Below, one piece after another: positions 1-12,256 of a stretch of 64,000 nucleotides of DNA. Each line of letters begins with the position of its first letter. The first letter of the stretch is position 1. The notes beneath the pieces were generated by a model, which worked only from the letters and a program-made list of their open reading frames with translations, made no database searches and was not told the DNA's origin. The translations under genes were made by a program, and so were the position numbers. Origin of the DNA: Syncephalastrum monosporum B8922 (Eukaryota; Mucoromycota; Mucoromycetes; Mucorales; Syncephalastraceae); NCBI GenBank assembly GCA_000697355.1, contig JNEN01001272.1, forward strand, positions 186,001-250,000, given 5' to 3'.

Positions 1-265
1 AGCGTGCGATAAATGTGCTCGGCTTCGTACACTCGAGCGCTAGAGCAGCAAGTGTCTCCTAGGAAGACAATGAGGTCTCTGACACAAGGAAGTAAAGCTT
101 CTTGGTACCGAGCAACATGACTACCATGAAATGGCCACGCGCCAGCTCATTCTCTATGAACGCGTGGTGGTCAGAAGAAGCAAGCAAATCAAGCCAATCC
201 GAGGTGTCATTGAACGTGTCAGACGAAGTAGACGAAGAAGAGGAGTCGGAGGAGGAGTCGCTCAT
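1..265 (-). CDS. 5' part of an unidentified gene, cut by the window edge
   Basis: Starts at the ATG complementary to 263-265. The N-terminus is a serine/aspartate-rich disordered stretch (MSDSSSDSSSSSTSSD) followed by an ordered-looking segment with WLDLLASSDHHAFIENELAR. The frame stops at 59, but a GTACC donor near 104 and a CTTCCTAG acceptor ending near 60 allow an in-frame splice that continues as GDTCCSSARVYEAEHIYRT off the left edge. I do not recognise the family. It lies directly downstream of the HeH/LEM-domain gene on the same strand, with about 150 bp between them. Only the first roughly 75 residues are visible, so no function is proposed. Confidence 0.45.
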
Positions 266-412
266 AGTGAAAGAAGCCCCTTCTGCAGGGTACTACCAGC
301 ATGGGCGTGCGCGTCCATTTTTGGAATCCAGCTTGGATCGATGCTATCATGTGACAAAGCTGTAAGAATGTATTTGTTATGCAAGAAATTATGTAAAATG
401 TCGGTTATATCA

Positions 413-2475
413 TTAGCTGGTAATTTCCCAATACTCGGTGGGATCGCCGTTGGTCTCGGCGAAACTTTTGCGAACCTCCATATGCATAGCGAGTAGCTTG
501 GAGAGCCGCTTCCACTCCTCGAGTGCCCCCGGTCGATGGGCGGGCGTCACCTGCGCTCTGAGTTGGGCCGCGGTGAGTCCGGATTCTGGGTATCGGACAG
601 GGTCGGCCGAGTGTTTCTCCCTCTATACACATGCATTAGAATGCCACCTGCCGTTCAACGACCTTCCTCCATATCTCGTTACCTGTTCCCGTAGCATTTG
701 AATCATGGTTTGGACCTTTTCTTCCGTGCTTCTTTTTAACGCGATATGATACCGGTAGTGGTACCGGGCGAAGAGAAGGATCGGCAGCGAGGCCAGCAGT
801 GCGAGGATAGTCGTTTTGTAGCGTGTCGGAAGCCAATGCCACGCGAGGCGCGCACGGCAGCTCAAGCGAAATCGGGGCTCGTCCGTGCCAATGTAAGGCT
901 TCCCGTCCCTACTTTATGGATGAGTGGTCAGACCATGTCGTGTGTGTATTGGGCGTGGGAAGGGGTAACGAGACTTGCCGTTCCCAATAAAAGATGTGAG
1001 GACCGCTCAGTACGCCCGTTAACGCAGCCGTCATAATTTCATCGACCGTGTCTGATGGCAACAAGAGCTGAAAGAAGAGGAAGGCATGAGAAATGTGAGC
1101 TAGCTCGCTATGGAGCTCCTCTGTCTCTTGTTTTATAATTACCTGTTCATGTTCTTTGATGGACGTCACAATATCTTCCACCTTGATCTGAGCAATCTGC
1201 TCGGCCCCGATCGTTTGGGTCAGACCGTGCACGGTCCTGAAACAGACAAGATTACCCTGCTCGGTCCTGAGCTCTCGCTTGATCTTCTTCTCGAGCCTGG
1301 CAACGGTTTTGCCGATCGCCGAGTCTTGTACACATTCATCCGCAATAGGGAGCAGTCCAAAGAGATTGTAGAACGGGCGTCGACGCTCATAGAGCCGTTG
1401 ACACTGCAGATCGCCGTGCTCGCAGATGCCGTGATCTGGGCATGGGATACAAGCCGAAGGCATAGAAAACAACGAAAGACGATCTATCCAAAAGAAAAAG
1501 AGACAGACTTGAACATCCTTATGCTATTACAAAATTACGCAGAAGTTTTATTATTACCATCGTCGGTGGCTGTATCACAGTAGCCGTTGGTACTGCGCGC
1601 GTGGACGACGATGGCGACGCTGATCATGCAAAATACGGCGATCAAAAAGTACGCCCCCCGCAAGAGACGCATAAAAGAGGGATGGTAGGACTGGAGTGTC
1701 GCTAATGGGTCAGGCTTGTCCTTGCTGCCATAAATATTATCAGGAGGTGTCTGTAAATCTGGTTGCACGGGGGATGAATGAGAAAGTGCCCTTTGTTTTC
1801 GATAATAAATATTACCGTGGAGGAGCATGAAGGCTTCTGTATCCGAGATGTCATCGTCTTCGAGCGTGTTCTCATCGTCATCGTCTTCATCTTCTTCTAA
1901 GGCATCCAAACGAAAGTCCTCATCCTCGTCCTCCTCGTCCTCCTCTCCTCGTTCTTGTAGTTCTGCCTTCCTTGACTGAAGAGACTATGCATCAGTACGC
2001 AATGGGTGTCACAAATGTTTAATTGTTACCTCAGTAGTCGAGGGTACGGATCGTTTGGCGGATGTTTTCCAAGTCATTGTGGTCATAGTTTCGGGTTGTC
2101 GCATGCTCCGTGTTCGCTGGCGTGTACTCCTAGGTTCATCCAAAATACGTGGCATATCTTCTTCTTCGTCTTCTTCCTCGTCTTCGTCGTCGGATAAGTT
2201 TTCGTAGTATTGTCTCAAGATCTCCTGTTTCCGGCTAAGAACATTGTCTTGATAGAGTTTGACGAGGTCGGATTTACTGAGATGGCTCGGAGTGGAGATA
2301 TTGTACGTCGCGAGAATGGCCTTGAGCTGGTATCGCCGGAGGGATCGGGGTGAGAAGCGTTCATCTAATCCAAGGAGTCAGTCTTCGGTCGTGATGCCGT
2401 CCAATTGACATTGTAAGTGGTACCAAAGTAATAGAGCTCGTCTGGAATGTAATATTCGGACGAGCCGTTGGACAT
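413..2475 (-). CDS. LEM/HeH-domain inner nuclear membrane protein, Heh1/Heh2/Src1/Lem2 type
   Basis: Spliced from about seven exons. The N-terminus starts MSNGSSEYYIPDELYYF and, after a first intron (GTACC...GGATTAG), continues DERFSPRSLRRYQLKAIL...NISTPSHLSKSDLVKLY, the helix-extension-helix (SAP/LEM-like) fold of Heh proteins. Acidic linkers follow (DEDEEEDEEED, EEDEDDDDENTLEDDD), then a first membrane segment (GAYFLIAVFCMISVAIVV). Next comes a lumenal domain with the cysteine pattern CIPCPDHGICEHGDLQC, typical of the Man1/Src1 C-terminal (MSC) domain, a second membrane segment (TTILALLASLPILLFARYHY) and a nucleoplasmic tail ending EYWEITS. Family knowledge: these proteins tether chromatin to the inner nuclear membrane and help in nuclear pore quality control with ESCRT-III. 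It is divergent from the Nup54 gene, 620 bp away. Family assignment is strong; which yeast paralogue it corresponds to is not resolved. Confidence 0.88.
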
Positions 2476-3095
2476 TGTTGCCAGCACAATAACAGCAAGA
2501 AGAAAGAAACAAATCAGAGAAAGAGACGCGGACTGGAAGGCCTCCTGCAAACAACCTGACGCGACACGTTTGAAAGGCCGACCATACGCATTTTTTTTTC
2601 TTTTTTCTTTTACTTGGTTACAGCGGTAAGACAAAGAAGTGGAAAAAGAAATGCTCTCTGACCTCTGTAAAGTATATAGCACTAAGTTTATATTTATATT
2701 TTTACTGTTACTTTCTCTGTGCTCCCCTGCCAGAATCGCTCAAGAGAAACGCCTGTCGCTTCTGGCCTCGCACAAACAGTTAACGACTGAATAAGATACA
2801 TTTACTTTATCCTCCACGTGATCCGACTCATAGACATAGTATGGTATTTTGACGAGGGAAGATGAGCGATGTGTGCACGGGCAGATAGCAAGTAGAATAG
2901 CTGGGAAGTCTTAGTACTGCATTGGGATTGCTTATGCGAATCTTTGCCAGTTAGCAGAAAATCAGACAGCCGTCACGTTGCAGGCGGCTTCCAATTCTCT
3001 CCTGCCTTTAACACACTTTTTGCCCAACGCGCGCGCCTTTCCACACGGTTGATTGAAATCAGACCCGTTTTCTTTGTCTTTATTCCTCTCTGAGC
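2476..3095. promoter_or_regulatory. Divergent intergene between HeH-protein and Nup54 genes
   Basis: About 620 bp between two head-to-head start codons. It must hold both promoters. No clear TATA box or repeated operator stands out; a polypyrimidine run lies at 2590-2612 and another just before the Nup54 ATG. No gene seen. Confidence 0.4.
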
Positions 3096-5272
3096 ATGTC
3101 CTTTACATTTGGTGCATCAAGCCAGCCAGCGTCTGGTTTTGGGTCCACCGGTAAGTGGGGCGATGCGGGCCGATCCAGGTGGGGTCCAAGTTCTCATTGT
3201 TCATCGCACTCTTTTTCTTGTTGTAGGTACAGGATTCGGTAGCACGGGATCAACACACAATGCAGCAGGTACGCTGTTCGGCGCCAGCACAGCCGGTCCC
3301 AGTCCATCGACTGCTTCATCAGCAGGCACGCTGTTTGGTGGGAACACCTCGGCGGGTACCTTATTTGGTGGTGGTGGAGGAGGAGGAGCCAACACTGCGA
3401 CGCCCGCTTCTTCCTCAGGGTCACTCTTTGGCAGCAACACCGCTACCTCTTCTGCTCCTAGTACGTGACCTCATTTAGTCAGATACCTCTCTAACACATG
3501 TGTTCAGCGTTTGGGGGTGGATTTGGGTCAGGTACGGGCGCATTCGGCCAACAACAGCAACAGCAACCACAACAAACGACCGCACCTTCGTCGACGAATA
3601 CCACTGGCTTCACCTTTGGCCAATCTAACACGAGCAATACCACGACGGGAGGCGGCTTTGGGTTTGGACAACCACAGCAGCAACAACAACAATCACAGCC
3701 GACGAGCACATTCAGCTTTGGCCAGACCTCACAACCGCAACAGACTTCTGGCCTCGGCACCACCGGCTTTGGTGGGTTCGGCCAAACCTCGCAACCCCAG
3801 CAGACCTCTGGGTTGGGCACGTCTGGCTTCAGCTTTGGTCAGACCTCTCAGCCGCAGGCGGGAGGGTTCAGTTTCGGTCAGCAGCAGCAGCAACAAAGTG
3901 GGACTGGTGCTTTGGGCCAAGGCTCGTCCGGATTCGGCTTCGGTAAGATCCACTTCTTAGCCTCTTACGATCGACCACGGCATCTGACGCTCTTTTCTTT
4001 CTTTCTTCTTTCTTTCTTTCTTCTTTCTTTCTTTTTCTTCTTTCTATATGGGTTAGGTCAAAATAAGCCTGCATTTGGTTCTGGATTCGGCTCTGGATTC
4101 GGCTCTCAGCCCGCTTTCGGTCAACAGCAGCAGCAACAACAACAACAAGGTGCACAACAACAGCAACAGCAGCAGAACGTATGGCAGCAATTGGCCTTGA
4201 TTCGAGCACATTGGGACCCCAAGCATCGCCTCTGTCATTTTAAAGTAGGAAACTATTTATCGGAAAAAAGAGTATGGTATTAACGTATCTGTAGCATTAT
4301 TTCTATAACGTCGTCCCAGAGAATGAACGTCATCTGTACGTAAGGCCGCCGGATCAGGATGAGCATCTCTGGGAAGAAGCACAGCGGAAAAACCCTGACC
4401 CAGCAAGGTAAGGAAAAGAAATAATGAAAGCCGTCCCTTGACACCGTCTTTCTCATGGCACATGCATTTCTTTCTTCTCCTACCCTCTTTGTTTAGAATG
4501 GTACCTGTGCTGGCGGTGGGCTTCGGCGACGTGTTAAAGCGCATGGAAGTTCAGAGTCAGGAGACTGAACTTCATCAGGAGAGATTAAAGGTACGCACCG
4601 ATGCAAGGGCTATATATTGGATGTGGCTCATCATATTATCAGGAAATTGGCCAGCGATTGGAGAATGCAAAGCAAAAGTACTATTTGGGTTCGTTGGTGA
4701 ACTTAGAAGAAAAGAAGCGACGACACGTTGAGGCGAGCCAGCGTCTGATCCGGGTAAGAATAATGAAAGAAAGAAAAGTCGCAAATGCGCATCTGTATTC
4801 ATTGAATGTGTTCTAGTTACTCGGCTACGTCCAAGTCCTGCGATACAAGGGCTTCCCACTCCATGACGACGAAAAGAAACTGATGGAAGCCCTCGAGCAA
4901 CTGACGCAGCAAGACTATAACCCACCCCATATGTTTGCCAAGCTCGAAGAGATGAAACATCAACTCAAACTACTCCAGCACAAGACAGCGGAGGAGCAGT
5001 ATCATGCTGCGGAGGCATGGCGGGCCACGAGCCAAGATGAGCTGGTCAGGGTGGCCAAGGTAAAGTCCAGGAAGAAAAAATGAGGGAGGAAGGGCGCACC
5101 ATTCTGATTCATGTTCTTTCTTTGTTCTGCTGCTTAGCTTTTGGAGGACGAACAGAGTGGTATCCGGCACGTCAAACATATTCTCGACAAGGCGACGGCG
5201 GACTTGGCCGATGTAGAGGAAAAACTTAGAAGCAAAAGCATGCACGGGGGAGACACGTTGATGCGAGGGTAA
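3096..5272 (+). CDS. NUP54: Nucleoporin Nup54/Nup57, central-channel FG nucleoporin
   Basis: About nine exons, roughly 525 residues. The N-terminal half is an FG-repeat domain: MSFTFGASSQPASGFGS, several GTLFG units, then FGQ/FGF repeats set in Q-, S-, T- and G-rich spacers (TSGLGTTGFGGFGQ). From about residue 290 the sequence changes to the conserved alpha/beta and coiled-coil region (WQQLALIRAHWDPKHRLCHF, NVVPENERHLYVRPPDQDE, MVPVLAVGFGDVLKRM, then heptads through QRLIRLLGYVQVLRYKGFPL), as in Nup54/Nup57/Nup44. Known role: it forms the channel heterotrimer with the Nup58/Nup49 and Nup62/Nsp1 homologues, and its FG repeats bind transport receptors. The first exon ends at 3150 (GTAAGT). The intron at about 3944-4057 carries a TTTC microsatellite. 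Divergent from the nuclear-envelope HeH gene. Confidence 0.95.
3991..4045 (+). repeat. TTTC/TTC microsatellite in a Nup54 intron
   Basis: Imperfect TTTC and TTC units fill most of one intron of the Nup54 gene and serve as its polypyrimidine tract before the GGTTAG acceptor. Confidence 0.9.
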
Positions 5273-5527
5273 TTATGCCGTGAGGACGTCGATCTGTAAA
5301 ATAAAAAGTGCTTGGACGTCTACACTCAAAGAATGGGGCTTTTTGGGAAAGGAAGAAGAGGGAAAAGAGCCTTATCTTATCTCGGTGATATATTTTTTTC
5401 TTTGTCTTGATCTGTGGGGAATGCGCGTCACCTTCCATTGTGCATGTGTGGGTGTATCTGGCATTGCCGTGTTTCCTATTTTTTTTTTTTTTTCAACGTA
5501 TCATTCAAGTTTTATTCATATCCGATC

Positions 5528-6412
5528 ATGCCGAACCGCAAGAGTAAAAAGACCAAGAGCAAGAAAGCACCGACGCAGACGAAACGTCCGGCACCTGAGG
5601 AACAACAACTCCAGCATGAACAGCAAAAACAAGAAGATCAAGGACAGCCGCTCGTGGATGTGCGGTCCCAGAAGGAAAGTATATCTCCGGCAGTGCAGGC
5701 AGCCATAGATGCCGTCGTATCGTTCTCGTGCATCGATATGCTCCGCATAATGCCGCGGACAGCATCAGATACGCCTTTCGCGCCCAAAGACACACGCGCT
5801 ACAGCGGGCCTACCCGAGGAGCTAGCGCAGGCTGCCACCGACGCCACCGGGGCATCCGTCCCGCCCGCCTCGCTTTCTAGCAAAAAAGCGGACACCCCGT
5901 CGACGAATAAAACATGCGTAGCAGGCCCTCAACCCAAAATTAACGATATACAGGGTCCACCTACCCTTCCTGCTGACGCGGTCGAGGCCGCGATCGAGGC
6001 AGTGGTGCTGGCCGGATCTGTGGCAGAGACACAAGCGTCACCGTCGCGGCGGTATTCATGCGCATCGTCTGTTGTCGTTGTCGACGACGTGTCCAAGCGT
6101 CCAAACGAACGTCCGGACTTGCTCTCCACCTCGTCCTCCTCGTTTGTCCATCTCTCTCATCCACCGCCTCCTCCGCCCCAAAGAGGTTCGTCATCTTCCT
6201 CGCAGCATATTAACAAGGCATTGCCGCCAGTACCCAAGGAAAAGGACGCGGGGGTCAAACGACCAGACCCTGCTCACAGCGCGCCTCTGCCTGCCAGTCA
6301 AATCAATCCTCACTCACGCCATCTACCGCCTCCGCCCCTCTCGGCCTCGCGTCTCAATGAAGAGCAACAGCGACAACAAATCCGCGATAACCAGAAGTGC
6401 ATCATTCTCTAA
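5528..6412 (+). CDS. Disordered proline/serine-rich protein with C-terminal CaaX box (CIIL)
   Basis: Single-exon reading frame of 294 residues. The chosen ATG starts MPNRKSKKTKSKK, a lysine-rich basic N-terminus; an upstream in-frame ATG at 5414 would add only a T-run-encoded phenylalanine stretch and is unlikely. The body is low-complexity with two related short helices, SPAVQAAIDAVVSF near residue 57 and DAVEAAIEAVVLAG near residue 155, and proline runs (HPPPPPPQRGSSSS, RHLPPPPLSAS). It ends QKCIIL. Family knowledge: Cys-aliphatic-aliphatic-Leu is the preferred signal for geranylgeranyltransferase I, so the protein is probably prenylated and membrane-attached; the polybasic N-terminus could add affinity. 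No enzymatic domain is visible and I do not recognise orthologues. Same strand as Nup54, 255 bp downstream. Confidence 0.75.
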   Translation: MPNRKSKKTKSKKAPTQTKRPAPEEQQLQHEQQKQEDQGQPLVDVRSQKESISPAVQAAIDAVVSFSCIDMLRIMPRTASDTPFAPKDTRATAGLPEELAQAATDATGASVPPASLSSKKADTPSTNKTCVAGPQPKINDIQGPPTLPADAVEAAIEAVVLAGSVAETQASPSRRYSCASSVVVVDDVSKRPNERPDLLSTSSSSFVHLSHPPPPPPQRGSSSSSQHINKALPPVPKEKDAGVKRPDPAHSAPLPASQINPHSRHLPPPPLSASRLNEEQQRQQIRDNQKCIIL

Positions 6413-6633
6413 ATTAGTATCCATATTTCTATTTTATACTTCATTCCCAAGCTGCAGCTCTGCGAGGCTGATAGTATACCTTTATAACACTAGCAATAAT
6501 AATAATAATCATAATCATAATCCCATGAGTCGTGGCACGCCCTAAATTAACCAATCGCGTCAAGAAGCAACAAAATAAAGTCGCGTCGGGACCACGTCCT
6601 GAAATTTCCATTGTTTCGTACTGCATACTTAAA

Positions 6634-9600
6634 ATGCCTCCAGGCGTCAAGCGTCAAGCACGCCCCACCGAAAACGGTCTGGAGGTACCACCATCGGCTG
6701 ATCAGCGATGATACACAGTGACGTTGACATACTAATCACCTTTGTCACGATAGGAATCACAGCACAAAAGTAAAAAGACGCGGTTTGAAAGAGAAGAAAC
6801 GCTTGCATCCGACGACGACGACGACGTGTTAGACGACGACAATGACGACGACGATCTCGACATTGACCAAGCAGAAGACAGGCCACAAAGGAAGCAACGC
6901 CCGGGAAAACCTATTGTAATTAACTGCGTCACGGACGTTGGCCCATATGCGCTGACCTTTACTCAATATCAAATATAGGAGGTGAATGAAGCCGGCACCA
7001 TTGCACGAGTGGAGGTGGTGAATTTCATGTGCCACAAGTACCTCAAGGTCGACTTTGGTCCCAAGATCAACTTTGTCATCGGACACAATGGCAGTAAGTA
7101 AAAAGCAAAACAAGACAAGAAGAGGGATCAGCTCACTATGCCGTAGGTGGCAAGAGCGCCATTTTGACTGCGTTGACAATTGCCCTGGGTGCCAAGGCGA
7201 CGTCGACTAACCGCGGCAAGAACCTGTCCTCGCTCATCCGTGAGGGTGCAAAGTAAGAAGAAGTTATCCTTCTTTGAACATCTTAATTTGTATACTGAAC
7301 GTCTTTATTTCTTCTTCTTTCACTAGCGCCGCATTAGCGAGTGTTCATATCACCAACAAGGGACCGGATGCATACAAGCAGGACGTGTACGGCGACGTAA
7401 TTATCGTAGAGCGCAAAATCAACCGCGACGGTGTGGGCACCTACAAACTCAAGAGCGCAAGCAACCGCGTCATATCGACCAAACGCGAGGAGCTGACCAC
7501 GATCTGCGACCACTACTCGATCCAGATCGATAACCCACTGACGACCTTGACGCAGGACATGGCCCGCCAGTTCCTGAGCTCGAGCACCGCCGAGGAGAAG
7601 TACCGGCTCTTTTTGCGGGGCACCCAGCTCGCCCAGCTCCACGAAGACTACCTGTCCGTGACCGACGCCATCCACACCACAAAAGCCATCATTGATCGCA
7701 AGAAGCAGTACCTGCCCGATCTTCAGAAACGCGCCAAGGAGAGCGAGGCCAAGTACAAGCAGATGCTCGAGGCCCGTGAGATCGACTCCAGGATTGACGA
7801 GTACAACAACGAGCTTGTCTGGTCCCAAATCATTGCCAAGGAAAAGGAAGTCGAGCGTGCGCGCGCAAATGCGGCTGAGGCTCGTAAGCTCGTTCAGATC
7901 GCCGAAGAAAAATTACAAGTCGTGGATGTAAGCCAATCCGAAGGAGCGTTTCTGTTCTGGTGGTTAACCTTTCCCTCCCTCTCTCCCTCCTTCCCTCCCC
8001 ACTTCCTCTCTATCTCTCCCTCTTGTTCTTTTAGACGCGTGTCACACGGCACAGCGAGGAAATGGCTGATATCCAAAAGATGATTGATGAGTTTCACACG
8101 GCCCAGCAGCCCAACCGAGGTGAAAAGGAAAGGCTCAAGCAGATTCATCTGCAGCATGAGAATAAGAACCGAGAGCTGAAGGTAAGCCTACTTCCTGGTG
8201 CTCTAATAGCATGCATCTCATCCTGTCCTGTAGTCCGACATGCGCGAGATCAACAACCAAGTCAAAGGCGCGAGAGAACGTATCGCGAGTAACAATGAAA
8301 AGATCGCGCAGGAGAAGGCCAAGCAGGCCACTTCTTACCAGGAGAAACGCGCGCAGCTCGAAGAGCAGATTCGCACCCTTACCGCCGAGCGTGATGCGGC
8401 CCGCGACCGTCAGCAGGCCGTGACGGACGAGTCCGACCAGTGCAACCAGAAGCGGCGCGAGCTCATGGTCCAGTTCCAGGAATTGGAACAAAAGCATCGC
8501 CGGCTCAAAAACGAAGAAAGCAAGACGAACCAGTACATTGAGTCGCTCAAAGCCCAGCGCGAAAACAAGATGGCCGCATATGGTCGCAACATGCCCCAGC
8601 TCTTGGAAGCTATTCAAAAGGAAACGCGCTGGCGGGGACGACGCCCGATCGGCCCCATCGGCAGCTATCTGAGCGCCAAATACCCGCAATACGTGGACGT
8701 GCTCGAAGTCATCCTGAAGCGGTCCATGGCCAACTTTGTTGTCGAGACTTTTGATGACAGTCGATTGTTGAACGCGATGCTAAGGCGGTTCGAGTTGTAA
8801 GTAGCTGGATTTGACATATATGGGGGAATTGCGAGGCTTTTTTTGTTCTTTTTACTGAATCTTTGTGTTTGTGTGTAGACACCGCTCCTCTACCGTCGTC
8901 GTCGCCAAATATGATATTTTTGACTATTCGCATGGCGAGCCGTCGGAAGAATACTTGACCGTCCTGCGCTGTCTTGAGGTAGAAAACGAGGAAAAAGACG
9001 AACGAGGCCTGTGTGTGTGTGCTCATGCTATCTATAGTTTGACAACGAGTGGGTGAAACGCCAACTGATCGTAGCCAACGACATCGAAAAGACGCTGCTG
9101 ATGGAGGACCGCGCTGCGGCCGATAAGGTGATGGCGCGCAAGCCACATAACATTAAGACCTGCTACACGGCCAGTATCCAAAAGGTCGGTGCTGCGATGG
9201 GTGCGCGTACCGAAGCTCTCGAGCCCTACCGAGGCCCGCCACGTTTCCGACAAGACGTGGAACCTCAAATTCGGTAAGTGGAGAGAGAGAGAGCAAATAC
9301 TTTTCGGATGTGACTTTATTATCCTCTTCTCACAATTCTTCACCTACCCAGTGAGGCTGTCGCGAAACTGAGAGAGCTAGAGCAAGAGATGCGCGGCATT
9401 CGGGAAGAAAAACAAAGGCTCGAGGGTGAAGCGCGTGAGTGGAGGCGCAAGGAAGACAGCTTAACGCGCGAGCTGCCCGAGCTTGACCGTGTGATCCGTG
9501 ATCGAAACTTTGAGATTCGCCACAAGGAAAACAAGCTTCGTGAAGAAGACGCCAGTATCGGTACAGAGGAGTACGAGCGTGCAAATGAGGTTAGACACAA

Positions 9601-11079
9601 AAAGACCGGGAGTCTTGTGACGTGTTTTGGCTTAATGCAAGATATTATGTGTAGGAGGAGAACAAAAAGATCGAACAACTGCGTGCTCAGTTTAAGCACT
9701 TGAGCGACGAGCAGCACGAAGTCGCGGCTCAGTTGCAAGACACTCTCCAGAAGATCAACGAGTTAAATCAGCAAGATCAGTTGGAGAACCAAAAACTGAT
9801 CGACTATCAGGTACCAAATGGCTAATCTCCGTTAAGTCAGGCGGTAGTATACACTCAGTTACTCATCTGATTTTGCGTTAATAGCAAGAAATCCAAAAAA
9901 TTATGACCCTGCGGGACCAGGAGATCACCAAGCTGAACGCGCTCCGGTCCAAACATGCCGCCGAACGGCAGCGCTATGACACAGCCAAAAGCAACGCCGA
10001 ACACTTGGCCAACACGTGTGCCGTAAGTGACAGATAAAAGGAACGCACGCGACTGAATGCAATCTCACGCCATCACGCATGATCACAGAGCTGGACGGAG
10101 CAGGCGATGCAAGAATACCCCGACCGCGTCGAGACCGAGGCGACACCTGAGGCGATACAGCGAAAGATCCGGGAACTGGAGATCCTGCGAGAAGAGACGG
10201 AGAAAAAGTAAGTAACCAAGGTTTTCCAGAGTCGACATGATTCTCATTTTTTCCAGTGTCGGTGCCTCACTTGAAGAGGTGGAGCAGGAGGCAAGGGACA
10301 CGCTCGAGTCATGGTCCGAGGCCAAGACGATCATTCAGCAGATGGATAGTTTACACAAGGTAAAAAGTACAAATGAAAGCCAAAAGTGTCGTATTTTCAC
10401 ATGCGCACGTCTATCTTAGCAAATGCAAAATTCATTGGTGAAGCGTATCGCACACTGGCAAGAGTTCCGGACGTTTATTGCGTTAGCGGCGATGGGTCAC
10501 TTTTCTTACTATATGCACAAGCGCGGCGACAATGGCTCACTCAAGTTCAACCACAAGAAAGAGAAGCTCGAAATTCGCGTCGCGACGGGTGACCAGTTCA
10601 GTCGCGGTACGCGCCATAAGGACTCAAAGTCGCTCTCGGGTGGCGAAAAGTCGTTCTCGCAAGTCAGTTTGTTGCTCGCGCTCTGGCAGGGCATCTCCTC
10701 GCCCGTGGTTTGGTGAGTTTGAAACGTTGGATGGCACGAGCAGTTCCAGACTGATTGGATCGGATAGCTTGGATGAATTCGATGTCTACATGGACGCGGT
10801 GAACCGAAAGCAGAGCATGAAGATGCTGGTAAGCTTTAACAAGGCGAATTTTCTGTACCTGTACCTGTGCATGTGTTTACTGACCACCGATGTTCTCGGG
10901 TATAGATGGATGCTGCTAATGAAAACAGTTCACAATATATCCTCATCACCCCTCAAGGTAAAGGGCAAAAGTGAAAGAAAAATGAGCCATGTACTGATGT
11001 GATGGATGTAGACGCAAGCAACATGGTCCCTGGTCCGTATGTCACTGTCCACCGCTTGGCTGACCCGGATCGCAGCTAA
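6634..11079 (+). CDS. SMC6: SMC6, ATPase of the Smc5/6 complex
   Basis: A gene of many exons encoding about 1,100 residues. An acidic N-terminus (SDDDDDVLDDDNDDDDLDID) precedes EVNEAGTIARVEVVNFMCHK and the Walker A box GHNGSGKSAILTAL, which is split by an intron inside the second glycine codon region near 7090. A long coiled coil leads to the hinge (YGRNMPQLLEAI...GPIGSYLSAKYPQYVDVLEV), then the return coil. The C-terminal head has the ABC signature SLSGGEKSFSQVSLLLALW and Walker B with D-loop CLDEFDVYMDAVNRKQSMKM, joined across an intron at about 10712-10767. It ends YVTVHRLADPDRS. Known role: with Smc5 and Nse proteins it acts in recombination repair, replication fork stability and rDNA maintenance. 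The hinge and 'CLDEFDVxMDAVNR' pattern separate Smc6 from Smc1-5 and Rad50. Confidence 0.96.
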
Positions 11080-12256
11080 TTTGCATCTCTCATTACTCTC
11101 CATTATTCTGCATTTGTTTCCATTTCACACACACACACACTCTCTCTCTGCCGCTCTCTCTTGTTAAATACAGTCTCTACTACGACTTCTTTTGTAATAC
11201 GCAGTAAGATGATGCATTCTGAATGTTACACACGTCTACGTGTCATGGCTTCTTTTTTTCCTTACGTCATGACAGTTCAGGTACGGTATATTAAAGCTAT
11301 GTGCGATCCATGATTCGGTCACCTGTCATATGGTAATCTTGATTTTCTATTATTCTTTTTTTATGGAAGCGACCTTACTTTATTCGATTGTCTCAGAATA
11401 ATTTAACCCAAGATGACGGCTACGTTAGCATGAAATATAGTTGCGAACAATCGCTGATAGGAGTAGAACAAAAATTTTGAGAGGCATGCCTCATGCAAAG
11501 AACGCGTACCAAACAAGCGCTCAAACTCCACCGGTTCACAGTGAAAGCATCTGATAATAATAATAAGAGTTCTTTAGGCGCGTACATAAGTTATGTTCAT
11601 GCTCTCTTCTGGTATCTGTGCATCCATTGTGTCTGCAAAGATGGAGAAGCCAAGAGAAGATGTTTCTGCATTGGGTTATCATGCAAAAAATTCGATGGAA
11701 GTACAAAAACAAAACGATAAGATGCTCAGCAGGACGTTGGGGATATTTTTCCGGGAAGAAGAGCTTGGCAAAGAAAGCAAAATGAGTGAGAGAGAGTGAG
11801 AGAGATGCAGTGGCGTTCATGGGATGTCTAGTCTATGTCCAAAAATAGAGCCACCTAAAGCAGAAAAAAGCTTGGCTCGTTTTCTGATTGGCGGGCACCT
11901 AGCATCACCTTTTCTTATTTTCTAGCGGTCATTTTCTCACTATTCTCCACGAGCTCCATGACCCGCTTGTATAGTATACATTCAGCACATAACGAGATAG
12001 ATATTGCTGGACGTCCGTGGTATACGGATAGGATAGGAAACATTTTTAAGCTAAAAAGCAAAAAGAAGCTTCGGGCCGCTCAAACACTCCAAAAGGGGAG
12101 TCTTACAAGAAAAAAAAAAAAAGCAAAAAATAGTTGGCTCCGCCTGGGTTACACACAAACGGTAAACACGGAAAGGAAGGATATAAATCTTGACGGCTCG
12201 AACGGCTTTGTCTCCTTCTCTTCTGACTTGTTCACACTTTTTGGTTCTCTTACTTC
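11080..12256. other. Intergene without a recognisable gene
   Basis: Holds the SMC6 3' end, CA/CT-rich tracts near 11130-11150 and only short unrelated open frames. A tract of A's at 12111-12129 lies just before the next gene. I see no gene or RNA here. Confidence 0.5.

Noticed and set aside
8135..8689. A 184-codon antisense frame over the SMC6 coiled coil
   Set aside because: It mirrors the reading frame of a certain coding exon, is leucine/valine-rich as expected for reverse-complemented coiled coil, and has no start context or partner exons.
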